Counted from the stretch's first letter, positions 36,650 through 51,162 are shown. The stretch is 64,000 bases of DNA from Megascapheus bottae (GCA_024803745.1 JANJXV010000037.1:9253001-9317000); one strand, 5' to 3'. Notes: generated by a model from the sequence alone, not told the origin. Translations and numbers: made by a program.

Positions 36650-37010
36650 ATTTTGTCATAAACACCATTGTACCATTTTGGGGAGGAAGTGTGTGATGAT
36701 ATATGAATTTATGTTGAATAGATTCAGAGGAGTTGTGTTCTGGTGCATTAAGATACCCATATATACATATATCTTTAGCAGGTATTGTGAAACATTTTCA
36801 AAGTTATTGTACTAACACTAAAAAAAATCTGAGTTCCAGTTGCTCTATAACCTTGTCAACATTTGATATTGTCTTTTCAGTTTCTGTGCAGTAATATCAT
36901 CTTGCAGTTTTAATTAACCACATATGGTCCTTAGTGAAATTCCACATATTTCACAATTTAGTTGCCATTAGGGTGCAACCTTGTGAAGTTCATATTCAGG
37001 GACTTTCTAT
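36650..37010 (-). mobile_element. Old L1 fragment, antisense
   Basis: Plus strand shows an antisense pattern of old L1 3' sequence (TTGCTCTATAACCTTGTCAA). Low similarity; limits approximate. Confidence 0.4.
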
Positions 37011-37040
37011 TTTGGTCACTTGATCATGACATTTCCTGTG

Positions 37041-37098
<58 letters not shown>
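37041..37098. repeat. (TG)n microsatellite
   Basis: About 58 bases of TG, abutting the tail of a minus-oriented SINE. Confidence 0.95.
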
Positions 37099-37099
<1 letters not shown>

Positions 37100-37101
<2 letters not shown>

Positions 37102-37318
37102 TACCAGTCCTGGAGCTTGACCTCAGGACCCAGATGATGTCCTTGAGCATTTCTGATCAAGTCTAACCTCTACATTTGAAACACAAGTATATATTTAAAT
37201 TTTGGTGGTTAATTGGGGATAAGAAACTCATGGACTTTCCTGCATGGGATAACTGAATGTCATCCTCAGTTCTCAGCTTCCTGAGTAGCTAGGATTACAG
37301 GCTTGAGCCCCCAGGAGC
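37100..37318 (-). mobile_element. B1-ID composite SINE
   Basis: Minus orientation; its 3' tail is replaced by the (TG)n run (CA on its own strand). Confidence 0.7.
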
Positions 37319-37440
37319 CTACCCCAATAAAATCTTAATCCACTGGGCACTTCGTGGTTAAATTCCCCTTTATTAGAGAAACTGTTTATTGTAATTCAAT
37401 CAAGAAAGTTGGCAGGGGAAAGTTTTATATACATATATAA

Positions 37441-37441
37441 C

Positions 37442-37509
<68 letters not shown>
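37441..37509. repeat. (TA)n(GA)n microsatellite
   Basis: TA run followed by about 50 bases of GA. Confidence 0.95.
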
Positions 37510-37510
<1 letters not shown>

Positions 37511-37700
37511 AATGTCCTATATGACAATATCATTTCCTTAGCAAATACTGCCTCCATGTGGGAAAGGCCCTGAGTAAATGTCATGAAAACAGAGATGAAT
37601 TTGTGTCCACTACCTTGCAAGTTATCTTTCTTCATGCCAATGGTTAAGTTTCTTTACAGTCTTGATAAGTATCTAGTTCTGAGAATTTTTAATTGAAAGC

Positions 37701-38110
37701 TGTTGGGAGCCAAGAGTGGAGTCAGACTGATCTTAGGCCTGCACTACTGATTAGAACTAAGCACACAAGGAGATGAGCTGTTATGAAAAACAACTTATAC
37801 CATGATGCTTACGAACCTTGAGCTGCGTGAACAGTATTGTAAACTTTCTGGCTTTATCACTTCTTGCTGGACTATTATGTTGGAAACTTGCTTATTATTT
37901 TGCACGAAAGTAACCCCTGGATGTCTCTTGTTTCTAAGATAGTATATATGACTGAAACTAAAAAATAAACGAGGCTGTAGTCTTGAGCTGCAGACCTCCC
38001 TACCCAATCTGTTTCTTTTCTTTTTCTTTTCTACTCCTCACCCCCTAAATCAAGAATCCTGTTTTGCTGCTGGCTGGCTCTGGCAGAGAGCCCGGGAGCT
38101 TCTGTCCACA
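37701..38110 (+). mobile_element. Probable solo LTR, ERVK/IAP-like
   Basis: Begins TGTTGGGAGCCAAG, like the start of rodent ERVK/IAP-class LTRs. It contains a TATA-like tract (AGTATATATGAC, near 37942), AATAAA at about 37964-37969, a following C/T-rich part and GCTGGCTGGCTCTGGCAGAGAG near the end, and may finish at CCACA (38110). No internal viral sequence follows. I could not find a matching target duplication, so the right end is uncertain. Confidence 0.55.
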
Positions 38111-38171
38111 TGGTTCATAAACTCTACAAACTATTCGTTGAATGGCAAGAAAAATTTCACAGAACATAGTC

Positions 38172-38402
38172 AGTTGGTCACTAGTGTCTCATGCATGTAA
38201 TCCTAGCTACTCAGAAGGCTGAGATGTAAAGGTCATGGTTCAAAGCCAGCCTGGGCATGGAAGTCTATGAGACTCTTATCTCCAATTAACCTCCAGAAAA
38301 AAAACCACAAGTGACATTGTTGCTCAAGTGGTAGAGCACTAGCCTTTAGCTGAAGAGCTCAGGGACAGTGCCCAGGCCCAGGATTCAAGCACCATCACAG
38401 AC
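38172..38402 (+). mobile_element. B1-ID composite SINE
   Basis: Both units clear (CAAAGCCAGCCTGGGCATGG; GCTGAAGAGCTCAGGGACAG). Confidence 0.8.
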
Positions 38403-38774
38403 CCCCAACCCCCAAAAAAGAATATTCTGATCTCTGTGCTGTCTTTGGTTTGGTAAATTTACTGAGGTGAGGGTCTAGACTGACCCTGAGCTTAATCCTC
38501 CAGTCTGCCAAAAGCTATTGAAGTTCCCTTTCATAGAGAGCCTCTTTTTTTTTCTTGGACTTCATAAATTTCTAGAGGGTAAACTGACTATTGAAGTCAA
38601 TTCTCATTTCTGAGCACTTTTCCTTCATAGAAATATTAATCTATTCAGCATATAAAGCATATGACCTGTCTTCAATTGCTTTAAGGAAGTTTTTTTTTAC
38701 TTTAGCCAGTTTCTTTTTTGCTTGTTTTCTGATTCTAAGTAATTCATTTAACTGGAAGGAGAAATATATATTCC

Positions 38775-39395
38775 ATGCTTTCTGTTTGTGGTACTGGGGA
38801 TTGAACCTAGGGCAATTCTGACATTTAAGCCACATTCATACAGCCCTTTGATTTGTATTTTATTTTTGAGAAATTGTCTCCTTTTGCTGGAGCTGTCCTC
38901 AAACTTGTAATCCTCCTACTTCTGCGTTGTGAATAGCCAGAGTCAAAGATGTGTACTGCAACACATAACTTAACCTCATTCTTTGTTTTGTGGTACTTTG
39001 ATTTTTAAACACTGTGTTGCTGGCCTCAAATTCACATTATGCAGAGGCTGTCATTGAGCTTAAACTCTTCCTGCTTCAGTCTCCTGAGTGCTAGAATTAC
39101 AGGTATGGACAGCCATATCCAGCATAATTTTATATAGATTCTGCTTACCTATATTCTTATATATTCTGTAACTTTTGATCACAAAGGCAGAAGAGATATT
39201 GTTTTAGTTTTGATGGTGCTGGAGAGGAAACCTACAGTCTTCAAAAGCTCTACCACTGAGCTACAACTCTGCCTTTGGTGTTTGATATAGAATTTTTCTA
39301 TATACTCAGGTTAGCCTTGAACACTGAGTTCTTTCTGTCTCTGTCTCTTTAATGTGGGGATTTTACATAAGATCTACAACATCAGGTGCAAAAGT
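38775..39395 (-). mobile_element. Cluster of old SINE fragments
   Basis: Antisense ID piece at about 38785-38840, antisense B1-like pieces at 38860-38970 and 38990-39125, and ID/B1-like remains at 39225-39395. All strongly diverged. Confidence 0.45.
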
Positions 39396-39504
39396 GAGCA
39401 TCTTGAAGTAATACAAAAGCTGACTACATGTTGTGTGTAAATATAACAGCAAAGAAATTTTGAAATATAATGTAGAAGCATTTGTGGGGAACTTCCCATA
39501 CTGG

Positions 39505-39625
39505 CCACCAGTCCTGGTAGCGTGCTACTGCAATCCTAGCTACTTGAATGGCAGAAAAAATAAGGATTTTAGTTCAAATCCAGCCCAGACCAAAACAAAC
39601 CATAGTAAGACCCTATGTTAAAAAA
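39505..39625 (+). mobile_element. Old B1 fragment
   Basis: GTCCTGGTAGCGTGCTACTG and AAATCCAGCCCAGACCAAAA match a diverged B1. Confidence 0.5.
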
Positions 39626-40169
39626 ATAAGTAGTAGTTCTCACCTATAATTCCAGCCATTCTAGAAGAGATAAGAGGAGTGTAGTCCCAGAAGTTTGAAT
39701 AAAAAGTTCGAATAAAAGCAAAAAACTCATTCTGAAAAATAAGCTAAACCAAAGGAGCTCTGAGGATAAATGAAGATGTTAGACAAGCTTAAAGCCTTTA
39801 GTTCAAACTACAGTGTTTCTATCTGTTTGGTCTTCATTTTTAGTTTTTTGTTCTGCACTACTAGACTAGCTCACATTCATAAGGTGTGCATACTATGAAA
39901 GTTATTTGTCATTATTAAAATTGAATTATAAAAATTGAATTTGAAATTTTTGATCTACTGAAGAGTCTTGTGGCTAGTCAGAATTATTTTTACTTTATGA
40001 ATACACTTAGTGATGAATTTGGTACTGTGTGATTATTTGGCTCATCTTACTTGAGTGATTATACAAATTAGACTTTCCTAGAATTAACAAAAATGGTAAA
40101 TTTTGATTTTTTTTCCTGTTGAACTATAATACTGGAAATCTCAAACCAAAGTCCTTACCTTGATATACA

Positions 40170-40295
40170 TGTTATTTGTTTGTTTATTTAGAAAAGATCC
40201 CACCACATAGTCCAGGCTGGTGTAGAATTTGTAATCCTTCTACCTCTGTCTCCCACATAACAGGTTTAAAAGACTGGGCCACCAGGTGAGGTGTG
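40170..40295 (-). mobile_element. Old B1 fragment, antisense
   Basis: CATAGTCCAGGCTGGTGTAG and GACTGGGCCACCAGGTG are antisense B1 landmarks. Confidence 0.55.
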
Positions 40296-40833
40296 AGTTA
40301 TTTCATTAGAATGGGTAACAAAATTGGAGAAGTCAGTGGAGTTGACTCCCATATTTCTGTCATTAGCTTTTAATTTTCATACTATTCCTTCTTCCTCACT
40401 TTAATAAGTTTAACAATGGCCAAAAATTGTATTTCAAGAATAACAAATGGTTTCCCTTTATTTAATTATGTTGATAGGAAAATAGAGTAATTACAGGAAA
40501 ATGTAGGGATTTAAACTGTAGCACAATAACCATTGATACTGGAAAATAAATGACTTAATTATGAATCAAGTTTTTCAATTACTCATGATCTGCCAAAAGT
40601 TCAACAAAACTAACTTACAAAGATATCCATATGAATTTAACTAAATAGAATATGCATTATCAGCTTTGTTGGCTTGTTGAATACAATTAAAACATAAGTC
40701 AGGTAAATTCATTACTATATAAATGCAACTTTACTATGATTGAAAGATTAAATTAACTACAAAATTACTAAAGACCGCACTAAGACAGGATAACTAAGCA
40801 TCAAAGAGAAAGAAATTTACTATTATTTGCTAG

Positions 40834-41050
40834 TAATGGGGCTTGAATTCAGGGTCTGGATGGCTTTTGCTCATGGCTTGTACTCTACTCCTTAAGCCCT
40901 AGCTCCAGTCCAGCATTTTGCTGGTTAACTGAAGAAAGAGTCTCACAGATTTCTCTACTGTTGTTGGCTTCAAATTATGATCTGCAGTTCTCAGCCTCCT
41001 AAGAAGCTAAAATTACAGGAATGAACTACAGGAATGAATTACAGGAATTA
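40834..41050 (-). mobile_element. B1-ID composite SINE, head region locally repeated
   Basis: Minus orientation; near its head the unit AATTACAGGAATGAACTACA is tandemly repeated about three times (41010-41050). Confidence 0.65.
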
Positions 41051-41138
41051 CTGGGTTGATAAAGATTATCCATATCTATAAGTAATAGAAAGGGAAAAAT
41101 CAAGATCAACTGATAATCAGAACAAAATAAATTAGACA

Positions 41139-41382
41139 TGCCAGGTGCTGCTGGCTCATGCCTGTGACATGGCTGTTTAGGAGGCTGAGGGCTGAGGATC
41201 ATGATTAAAAGCCTGCCTAGGCTGAAAAGTCCATGAGGCTCTTATCTCCGATTAACCACAAGGAAACTGTAAGTAGGGCTGTAGGCTCAAAATGGAGAAT
41301 ACTAGTCTTGAGAAAAAGAGCTCAGGAAGAGTGCCCATGCACAATTCTTAGGCCCTGAGTTCAAGTCCCAAGACCAACAAAA
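41139..41382 (+). mobile_element. B1-ID composite SINE
   Basis: B1 head GCCAGGTGCTGCTGGCTCAT and right unit ending GAGTTCAAGTCCCAAGACC. Confidence 0.75.
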
Positions 41383-41652
41383 AATATAGCCAAAATAAAT
41401 AATTTCCTGTCTCTTTGAAATAGAATGGGGAGCTTCAAAGAGGGCAGGAAATCCATACATTAATAAACACATCAAGATGTGCATATAGTACAAAGATAAA
41501 CTGCATGCTTAGAACATAGGAGATGCTAGATTTGAAAACACACTTTTCAAATTCTACACTTAAATTTTATTATACAACAAAAGGACAAGAATAGGATATA
41601 ATGTTACCAAGAGTCCTGCACTCTTTAGGGGTTACTTCAGGCTGTCATATTA

Positions 41653-41655
<3 letters not shown>

Positions 41656-41704
<49 letters not shown>
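41656..41704. repeat. (TG)n microsatellite
   Basis: About 49 bases of TG, abutting the tail of a minus-oriented SINE. Confidence 0.95.
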
Positions 41705-41705
<1 letters not shown>

Positions 41706-41914
41706 GATCCTGGGGCTTGAACTCAAAGTCTGGATATTGTCCCTGAATTTTGTGCTCAAGACACAGTCAAGGTTCTACCACTGGAGCCACAGCTCTACTT
41801 CCAAACTCTCTGGAAGTTCATATGATAAGAGTGCTGCTTGTACTAGCTCCAGACTCAGAACTCAGACTCCCAGGTAACTAGGATTATATGCATGAGCCAC
41901 CAGCACTTGGCTCA
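41706..41914 (-). mobile_element. B1-ID composite SINE
   Basis: Minus orientation, both units present; 3' end passes into the (TG)n run. Confidence 0.7.
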
Positions 41915-41979
41915 GATTACTTCTTAAAGAGATTATTGCCAACAGTAATTTAATGTGATTTAGTTTTGGTTTTGTTTTG

Positions 41980-42055
41980 ATTTTTTTGGTGTCAGTGTAT
42001 GAACTCTAGGCTTGAAATATACATATCATCTACCACTGAGCTACAGCCTTAGCAT
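41980..42055 (-). mobile_element. Old ID fragment, antisense
   Basis: ACTCTAGGCTTGAAATATAC and CATCTACCACTGAGCTACAG match an antisense tRNA-like unit. Confidence 0.5.
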
Positions 42056-42735
42056 CACCCATTTTATTGAATGAAAAGGGGAAATTATATTATGTTGTCA
42101 CTTTATTATTTACAAATGAGAATTTATTTTTACAGTTAATATTGGTATTTATGAAGTACTTAGTATGTAATCGACATAAATAACTCAAATGATCTGCAGC
42201 ATAGAGAGGACTTCAAGAGAAAAAAGGACACAATTTGAAGGCATTAACATATTCATGCAGTGAACTTTTACATGCAGCTGGGCACAGACAAGTTTAACAC
42301 ATTTTATGGTTATGACTAATCGAGAAATTGACTTGGTAGTATCCTCAATCTGAATGACCAAAACAACTACAGGCAATTGCACCTGCAAGTGGAGCGCAGC
42401 TGTACAATGCATGCTAAACATGCAGGGGCTCTGGGGTTCAATATCCACCACTAATTAATACAATTTAAGAAACGGAAATAAAACTTGCTTCATACTCCTC
42501 AAGAAACAAAGTTACTGAGAAAGTACTGTTGAAGATTAAATATGGTTAAAATACATGCTTAATATCCACTGTAATGAATTTAGATAAGAGACTAAAACGA
42601 ATATACAGTTACAAAAGTCACGAAGAGGTTAGGAGAATGGATGCGAATAGCTTTTGCATAACGATGTAATTTCTCCAAAGAAGAACATACCTGTGGAAGT
42701 GGGCCAGGGTAACTAGAGAAATCGAAATTAATTGG
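42056..42735. other. G5 3' flank
   Basis: AT-rich, with one weak ID-like fragment at 42392-42455; no clear polyadenylation signal chosen. Confidence 0.45.
42392..42455 (+). mobile_element. Possible old ID fragment
   Basis: CATGCTAAACATGCAGGGGC followed by GGGGTTCAATATCCACCAC, a weak tRNA-like box B. Confidence 0.4.
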
Positions 42736-45147
<2,412 letters not shown>

Positions 45148-45352
45148 TCACAAAGCAGGTGTTCAGTTCTAATTTTTTGCTTGTAGTAATGGCGACAAAG
45201 TTATGATTAATCTTTTATTAAATCTGTCCTCTCCTCTGTCAATCCCGTTGGTAACTCCTCACTGCTTAAAAAGCCTTTTGGGCATTAAAGCGAAATTCTC
45301 TCTGTACACAAAGGAATACGTGAGCAACTTGGGCTCCTCATTGTTTTCACAG

Positions 45353-45378
45353 CCTTATCCTGCAGCGCCACCCAGCGT
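45353..45378 (-). promoter_or_regulatory. Protocadherin promoter element of G5
   Basis: Coding strand GGTGGCGCTGCAGGATAAG, about 240 bp upstream of the ATG, same core as the G1 element. Confidence 0.8.
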
Positions 45379-45658
45379 CTTAAATGAGAACCTGGCAATT
45401 TCGTGTCAAGTACTTTTTGAAATGTGGAAATGCTATTTGTAAAAGGAAATATAATATTCAATTCCTCATTTCTTTCAGTTTCACAATTGATCAGGTAATC
45501 CTATTATGGAGAACTAAGTAACACAACTTTGGCCACTAAGGAAATGGATATCCTAGTCTTCCCACACTTCTCAATAGAACCTCAAAGAACTTCATTTCTC
45601 CTTGGCATTGTTGAACTAAGGAAGATGAGTAGTCATTAAAATGTTATTTTTAGCAGTT

Positions 45659-45697
45659 GGCCAGTTAGCTCAGTTGGTTAGAGGGTGGTGCTGATAA
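45659..45697 (+). pseudogene. Retroposed 5' half of tRNA-Ile
   Basis: Thirty-nine bases match the 5' half of nuclear tRNA-Ile with about three differences: acceptor strand, D arm (TTAGCTCAGTTGGTTAGAG) and anticodon stem to the loop (GTGGTGCTGATAA), ending inside the anticodon loop. The T arm and 3' acceptor strand are missing, so it cannot be a tRNA gene. The 44-base insert (45651-45694) is bounded by the direct repeat TAAAATGTTATTTT at 45637-45650 and 45695-45708, as in target-primed insertion; the last bases of the tRNA match overlap the repeat. There is no A tail. Eight extra bases precede the tRNA start and could be precursor leader or filler. Confidence 0.8.
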
Positions 45698-45708
45698 AAT
45701 GTTATTTT

Positions 45709-46558
45709 AATTCATAATAATATTTTATTTCCAATATTGAGAAGCCTTTATGATGATGTAAAAGTTTAAGATGATCTTCAAAGGGGCTGTATTTCAAAGG
45801 ATAGGTACTAATGTTCGACACTGGTGTGAAAACAGCAACACAATTGAATAAATCACTACCTTGTTTTGTATTAAATCATTTATAACGTGAAAACATATCA
45901 CAGTTAGAAACAAGGCAAAATATTATAGACTTTCAGCCAGAACTACAGAAGAAATGAAAGTATTTTTATGGAAAAAAATTTGAAGCTTCAGCTTTGAGAA
46001 TGTGTGATTATTCTGTTTCCCTCTTACTATGATTAATTATATCAAGACAAAAACCAAAAAAGTAAAATGTATGGAATTTCAGTTATATAAAGGTGTTAAA
46101 CTGTACTTATATGATTCAATAGTCATGTAATGAGTTTGCCTGGCACCACATTCATTCTTTGTATTGCAGATATCTTAGTCCTTGACCAGCTGATTTGGAG
46201 ATGGACAAGATGCACTGACTGGAAATGTCCTAATCTATGATCAACGGTTCTCCAGGGGCTTGTATATGGTCTTGTAATGTGAAGAGGAGAGGTTTGTGTA
46301 TAGGACAGATTGGAGCACAGTGTACAACTATGGAGACTACTCCAGTGTAGAAAGAAAGAATTGATACTCTGGAGACAGCCAGTTGGTTAAAGTTCACGTG
46401 TTGGATGAGGTACATTTACTGGCCACATAAAAAATTATTTCCCATTAAATTTTTTATTTCATTTAATCACCTTGTTAATTATAATGTATAATTCATGTTA
46501 AATTATTTCAAAAGGATTTTTAACTATCTAAAATTACTTAGTTTAAAATGTATTCTTG
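45709..46558. other. Intergenic between the tRNA half and the L1
   Basis: No recognised element. Confidence 0.45.
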
Positions 46559-46574
46559 AAATTATAGTTGTAGC

Positions 46575-47106
46575 TACTATCAGAAAGAACAACATCACCT
46601 CATTTGTAAGGAAATGGAAAGACATAGAAAAAAATCATATTAAGTGAAGTAAGCCAGACTCAAAAGAACACAGGCTCAATGGTTTCCCTCATTTGTCATA
46701 ATCAGTAGAAACCTTGGGCTCTCCTAGCAGAGATTTACAATAGAACAAAACCTAGATACATAAGCCCATATAGTATGACGATAAAGGATATAGAAACAAA
46801 AGCCATATAACGAGTGATTGTTGTCCTTAATGTACTATGTTATCTCTCATCTCTTTTACTGTCCCTTGGTTATCTCATATTGTTACAGTATTTCACCTGG
46901 TTATCTGATATATTGTATATATGTTTGTTTGGTTATTTGAAATCAGATAGGGAAGGGGGAAAACAAGATAAGGGGTGAGGGTGGGGGGAGGGAAATGGGT
47001 ACCAAGACATGAGAAAAGGTATCAGTGTATTCAAAGTAATGCACCCTCTATCTGGTGAATATAATGCAATCTTTCTATTAATTACAATAAAAATATATGA
47101 AAACAT
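46575..47106 (+). mobile_element. 5'-truncated L1 3' end with target duplication
   Basis: 532 bases matching the 3' end of the L1 at 48820-51162, in opposite orientation. Flanked by the perfect 16-base repeat AAATTATAGTTGTAGC at 46559-46574 and 47107-47122. Ends in AATAAAAATATATGAAAACAT. Confidence 0.88.
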
Positions 47107-47122
47107 AAATTATAGTTGTAGC

Positions 47123-48539
47123 ATCGATTATAGTAGCCATTCAATAAGTCTCAGTTCAAAATGCCATTACTTTTTTTTGTAGATTATAAAATTTGCCATT
47201 GACATGTCTGGAACTGAGTACAGAATTCTTAGGGATGAGATTATAATAAATGCTAATCTCTAATGAAATTTCTATTTCTATTATTTAGTTCTTACAATAA
47301 ATACAGCAATGAGTGTAATAACACTTAAATTTTTCTTTTTCATTTAAAATAAGAAAAATATGAATATGTTAAGATCAAATGAAATAAAAATAAGACATAT
47401 CTGCTGAAAGAATAAAAGGAAAGAATATAATTTTTACATTCATGCAAAGTAAAATGAAATAGAAAATTATTCCTAGCATAGTACCTGGATTTTAGTTAGA
47501 TTCCAACTCAGGATTCAGAAATAAATTTAAACCATGTTTTGTTTTCTTATTTGTAAATGTTAACAAGTGCTGAAACTCAGTTCTTTCTAGTTCCCTTTGC
47601 AATCCAAAAGCAAATGGAATCAAAATAATAGCAATATTACATAAGGCATTATTTAAGCATTTTTCATATTGAACTAACCAATTTTAATCTCTCCCCCAAT
47701 CCATATGAAGTTGGCACTTCCATTAACTACATTTTATAGGAATGAAAGTAAAGCGCAGAGGGCCAGGAATTTGGTGTAGTGGTAGAGTGCTTGCCTAGCA
47801 TGCATGAAGGCCTGGGTTCGATTCCTCCATACCACGTACATAGAAAAAAGCCGGAAGTAGTGCTGTGGATCAAGTGGTAGAGCTCTATTTCTATTCTTGA
47901 GAAAGTCCAAAGACAGTGCTCAAGCTCTGAGCTCCAGCCCAGAACTGGCAAAAAAATTAAGGCACAGAAAGTTTCAAACCTACTCAAGGTCCTACATCAT
48001 GTGAAGTGACAGATTCATGATTTGACATGCTATGCTGTGGCTTCAGAATACATTTGCAGTATGTTCAAGTGGCATTAAAGAGGTTCTGTTTAGATAATTT
48101 ACACACAGTAAATCCAAAATTCAGTTTGGGCTGAGTACAAAGGTATTTGTATTCAAATTTTCAATTATAATTAAAATTTTTCAAGTGTTTTGGAGACAGC
48201 AGCAAAAAGAATTTAACCAATGTAAAAATTGGAAAGAAAATGAACATACACTTTTGTTGATTGATTTGGTGAAATATTAAGAATGACATATACAATGAAA
48301 TCAGTTAAACACGGAAGAAAATGTATACATGTAGATTAGATTTATGTAAAGGATTAAAAGTTATGAACAAGGGAACTCTCGCATAAACCTCAGTTATTCC
48401 CCCAACTATGCAACTTATATTTTAATCTAAATAATTTTATCTCCTAATTGCTATAGCTGGAAATGTCAACACATAGTTAGTACTAGTGAAAGTAAGTTAA
48501 CTGTGTTATTCCTTAGAGAAAAAAAGCTTCAGTCTTTCA
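47123..48539. other. Intergenic, nothing recognised apart from one SINE
   Basis: AT-rich; contains the ID-dimer at 47761-47957. Confidence 0.45.
47761..47957 (+). mobile_element. ID-dimer SINE
   Basis: Complete dimer with an 8-base local duplication (TTCTATTC) in the right unit. Confidence 0.8.
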
Positions 48540-48819
48540 TTAATAAACATGGGGTTAGTTAGGGGCTTTAGATGTGGTTTCTCAAGTAGATGAGTTTTGA
48601 TATTATTCATAATTTCTTGAGTGTGTCATTATGATAATGAAAAATGCTTTTCTGCATTGAGACAATTCTGTGATTTTTCCATCTATTCTGTTAACAAAGA
48701 TTATACAATTTTTTGTATGTAGAAGTGACATTGTATTCCTAAGATAATTCTTCTTAACCATGGCATGTAACATTTTATGTTACCAAAATAAGTTTGCTAA
48801 TACTTTAATCAGAAATTTT

Positions 48820-51162
48820 TTTTCATATATTTTTATTGTAATTAATAGAAGGGTTACATTATATTCACCAGATAGAAGGTGCATTACTTCACATACATTG
48901 ATACCCTTCCTCATGTCTTGGTACCCATTTCCCTTCCCCCACCCCTGCCCCTCATCTTGTTTTCCTCCCTTCCCTATCCAACTTCAAATAACCAAATATG
49001 CATATATACAATATATCAGATAACCAGGTGAAATACTGCAACAATATGAGATAACCAAGGGACAGCAAAAGAGATGAGAGATAACATAGTATATTAAAGA
49101 AAACAGGCACTCATTATATGGCTTTTGTTTCTATATCCTGGAGATCCTTTCATTTAGCGTCATTCTATATGGCCTTAAGTATCAGATTTTGTTCTATTGT
49201 AAATCTCTGCTAGGAGAACCCAAGGTTTCTACTGATTATGACAAATGAGGGAAACCATTGACCCATGTTCCTTTGAGTCTGCCTTACTTCACTTAATATG
49301 ATTTTTTTCTAAGTCTTTCCATTTCCTTACAAATGGGGCGATGTCATTCTTTCTGACAGCAGCATAGCATTCTATTGTGTATAAATACCACATCTTGTTG
49401 ATCCACTCATCAACTGAGGGACATCTGGGTTGGTTCCATATCTTTGCTATGGTAAATAATGCTGCAATGAACATTGTTTTGCTAGTGGATTTAGTATGTC
49501 TTTGTTATTGGACAATTGGGTAAATGTCAAGTAGTGGAATTGCTGGGTCATAGGGGAGCTCTATGTTTAGTCTTTTGAGGAACTGCCATAGTTCTTTCCA
49601 TAGTGGTTGAATAAGCTTGCACTCCCACCAACAGTGTAGTAGTGATCCCTCCTGGCCACATCCCCATTCTAACTGGAGTGAGGTGGAATCTTAGAGTTGT
49701 TTTGATTTGCATTTTTTATGGCCAGAGATGTCAAGCATTTCTTCATGTCTCTATAGGCCGTTCTTATTTCTTCTTCAGAGAAAACTCTCTTTAAGTCTTT
49801 GGCCCACCTTTTAATGGGATGGTTGTTTCTTTGGAGATTAGTTTTGGAGTGATTCAATTTTTTGAGCTGTTGATATATTTTAGATATGAGGCTTTTGTCC
49901 ACTGTATGGTTAGTGGAGGAAGACCTTCTCCCACTTTGTAGGCTTTCTAGTTAATTTGCTAGCTATGTCATTTGCCATACAGAAGCTCTGCAGTTTAATG
50001 CAGTCTCACTTATCCAGACTTTCTCTGATTTGTTGTGTTTCTTGGTCCTTATTAAGAAAGTTTCGACCTGTGCCAAGGAGACTTAGTGTATCTCCAATTC
50101 CTTCTTGTAAACTTTTAAGTGTATCTGCTTTTACTTTGAGGTCTCTGATCCATTTGGAGTTAATCCTGGTGCAGAGTGACAAAGAAGGATCCAACTTTAG
50201 TTCTCTGCAGGTGCTTAACCAGTTCTTCCAGCACTACTTGTTGAAGAGGCTGTCTTTCTTCCATTCTATTTTTTTGGCTCCCTTATCAAAGATTAGGTGG
50301 ACATAGGTCTGGGGGTTAATATCTGGGTCCTCAGTTCTATTCCATTGGTCTTCAGGCCTGATGTTGTGTCTGTATCAAGCTGTTTTGGTCACTATAGCTC
50401 TGTAATAAAGTCTAAAATTTGGTAATTGAAATTCCTCCTGAGCTGTTCTTTCTTCTAAGAAGTGTTTTCCCTATACGGGGTCTTTTATTATTCCATCTGA
50501 AATTTTGGATTGCCTTTTCTATTTCTTTAAAGAATGACATTGGGGTATTGATGGGTATTGCGTTGAATTTGTAGCTAGACCTTGGTAAGATTGCCATTTT
50601 CACAATGTTAATTCTTCCAATCCAGGAGCATGGGAGGGTTTTCCATTTCATCAGTTCTGCTTTAATTTCCTTTTTGAAGGTTTTAAAATTTTCATCAAAA
50701 AGGTCCTTTACAAAAGGCGCCTGGTATCCTTAATATGTGGCTATTAGATCCAAACAATACAAGAGCAAGGACTCAAAAGTAGCATACCCAATGCTATGGA
50801 CATGGTATTGGAAATATAAACACAACTACATAGTCATAAAAACTTATGACACTATAGACATAATGTTTTATTACATAGATTATTATAACATACAAACCCT
50901 CAGCCTAATTTTGATTATGTTCTAAAATCTAAGTGCCAGAGATTGTATATAGAGATTCCCTTCTTGAATAGCTGTTTGTTAAACACATCATTTGTAATAT
51001 GATATAAAAATTAATGTTAATAAATTCTTTAATAAAAAATGAGTCATAAAAAGGTCCTTTACATTCTTAGTTAAGTTAATCCCTAGGTACTTTATTTTCT
51101 TTGAGACTATTGTAAAAGGAGTTGCTTTCCTGATTGTTGCCTCGTTCCTCTCATTGTTGGCA
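48820..51162 (-). mobile_element. 5'-truncated L1 inserted into an older L1
   Basis: The minus strand carries ORF2 C-terminal sequence in pieces (for example [16 protein letters not shown] near 50500 and WINKMWYLYTIECYAAVRKN near 49380) followed by the 3' UTR down to 48830. It is flanked by the perfect 15-base repeat TTAATCAGAAATTTT at 48805-48819 and 51163-51177. Frames are broken, so it is inactive. Its own sequence is interrupted by another L1 at 50712-51047. Confidence 0.85.
50712..51047 (+). mobile_element. L1 3' end nested inside the previous L1
   Basis: 336 bases in opposite orientation to its host element, flanked by the perfect 15-base repeat AAAAAGGTCCTTTAC at 50697-50711 and 51048-51062. 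It is closely similar to 2225-2505 in this window, and its start matches the sequence just past the ORF2 end at 57421. It is therefore the 3' UTR of an L1 subfamily, severely 5'-truncated. Confidence 0.85.

Noticed and set aside
45651..45697. Functional tRNA-Ile gene
   Set aside because: The T arm, variable loop and 3' acceptor strand are absent, so no cloverleaf can form.
49289..50651. Minus-strand open frames as protein genes
   Set aside because: They are broken pieces of L1 ORF2, in different frames within one retroposon.
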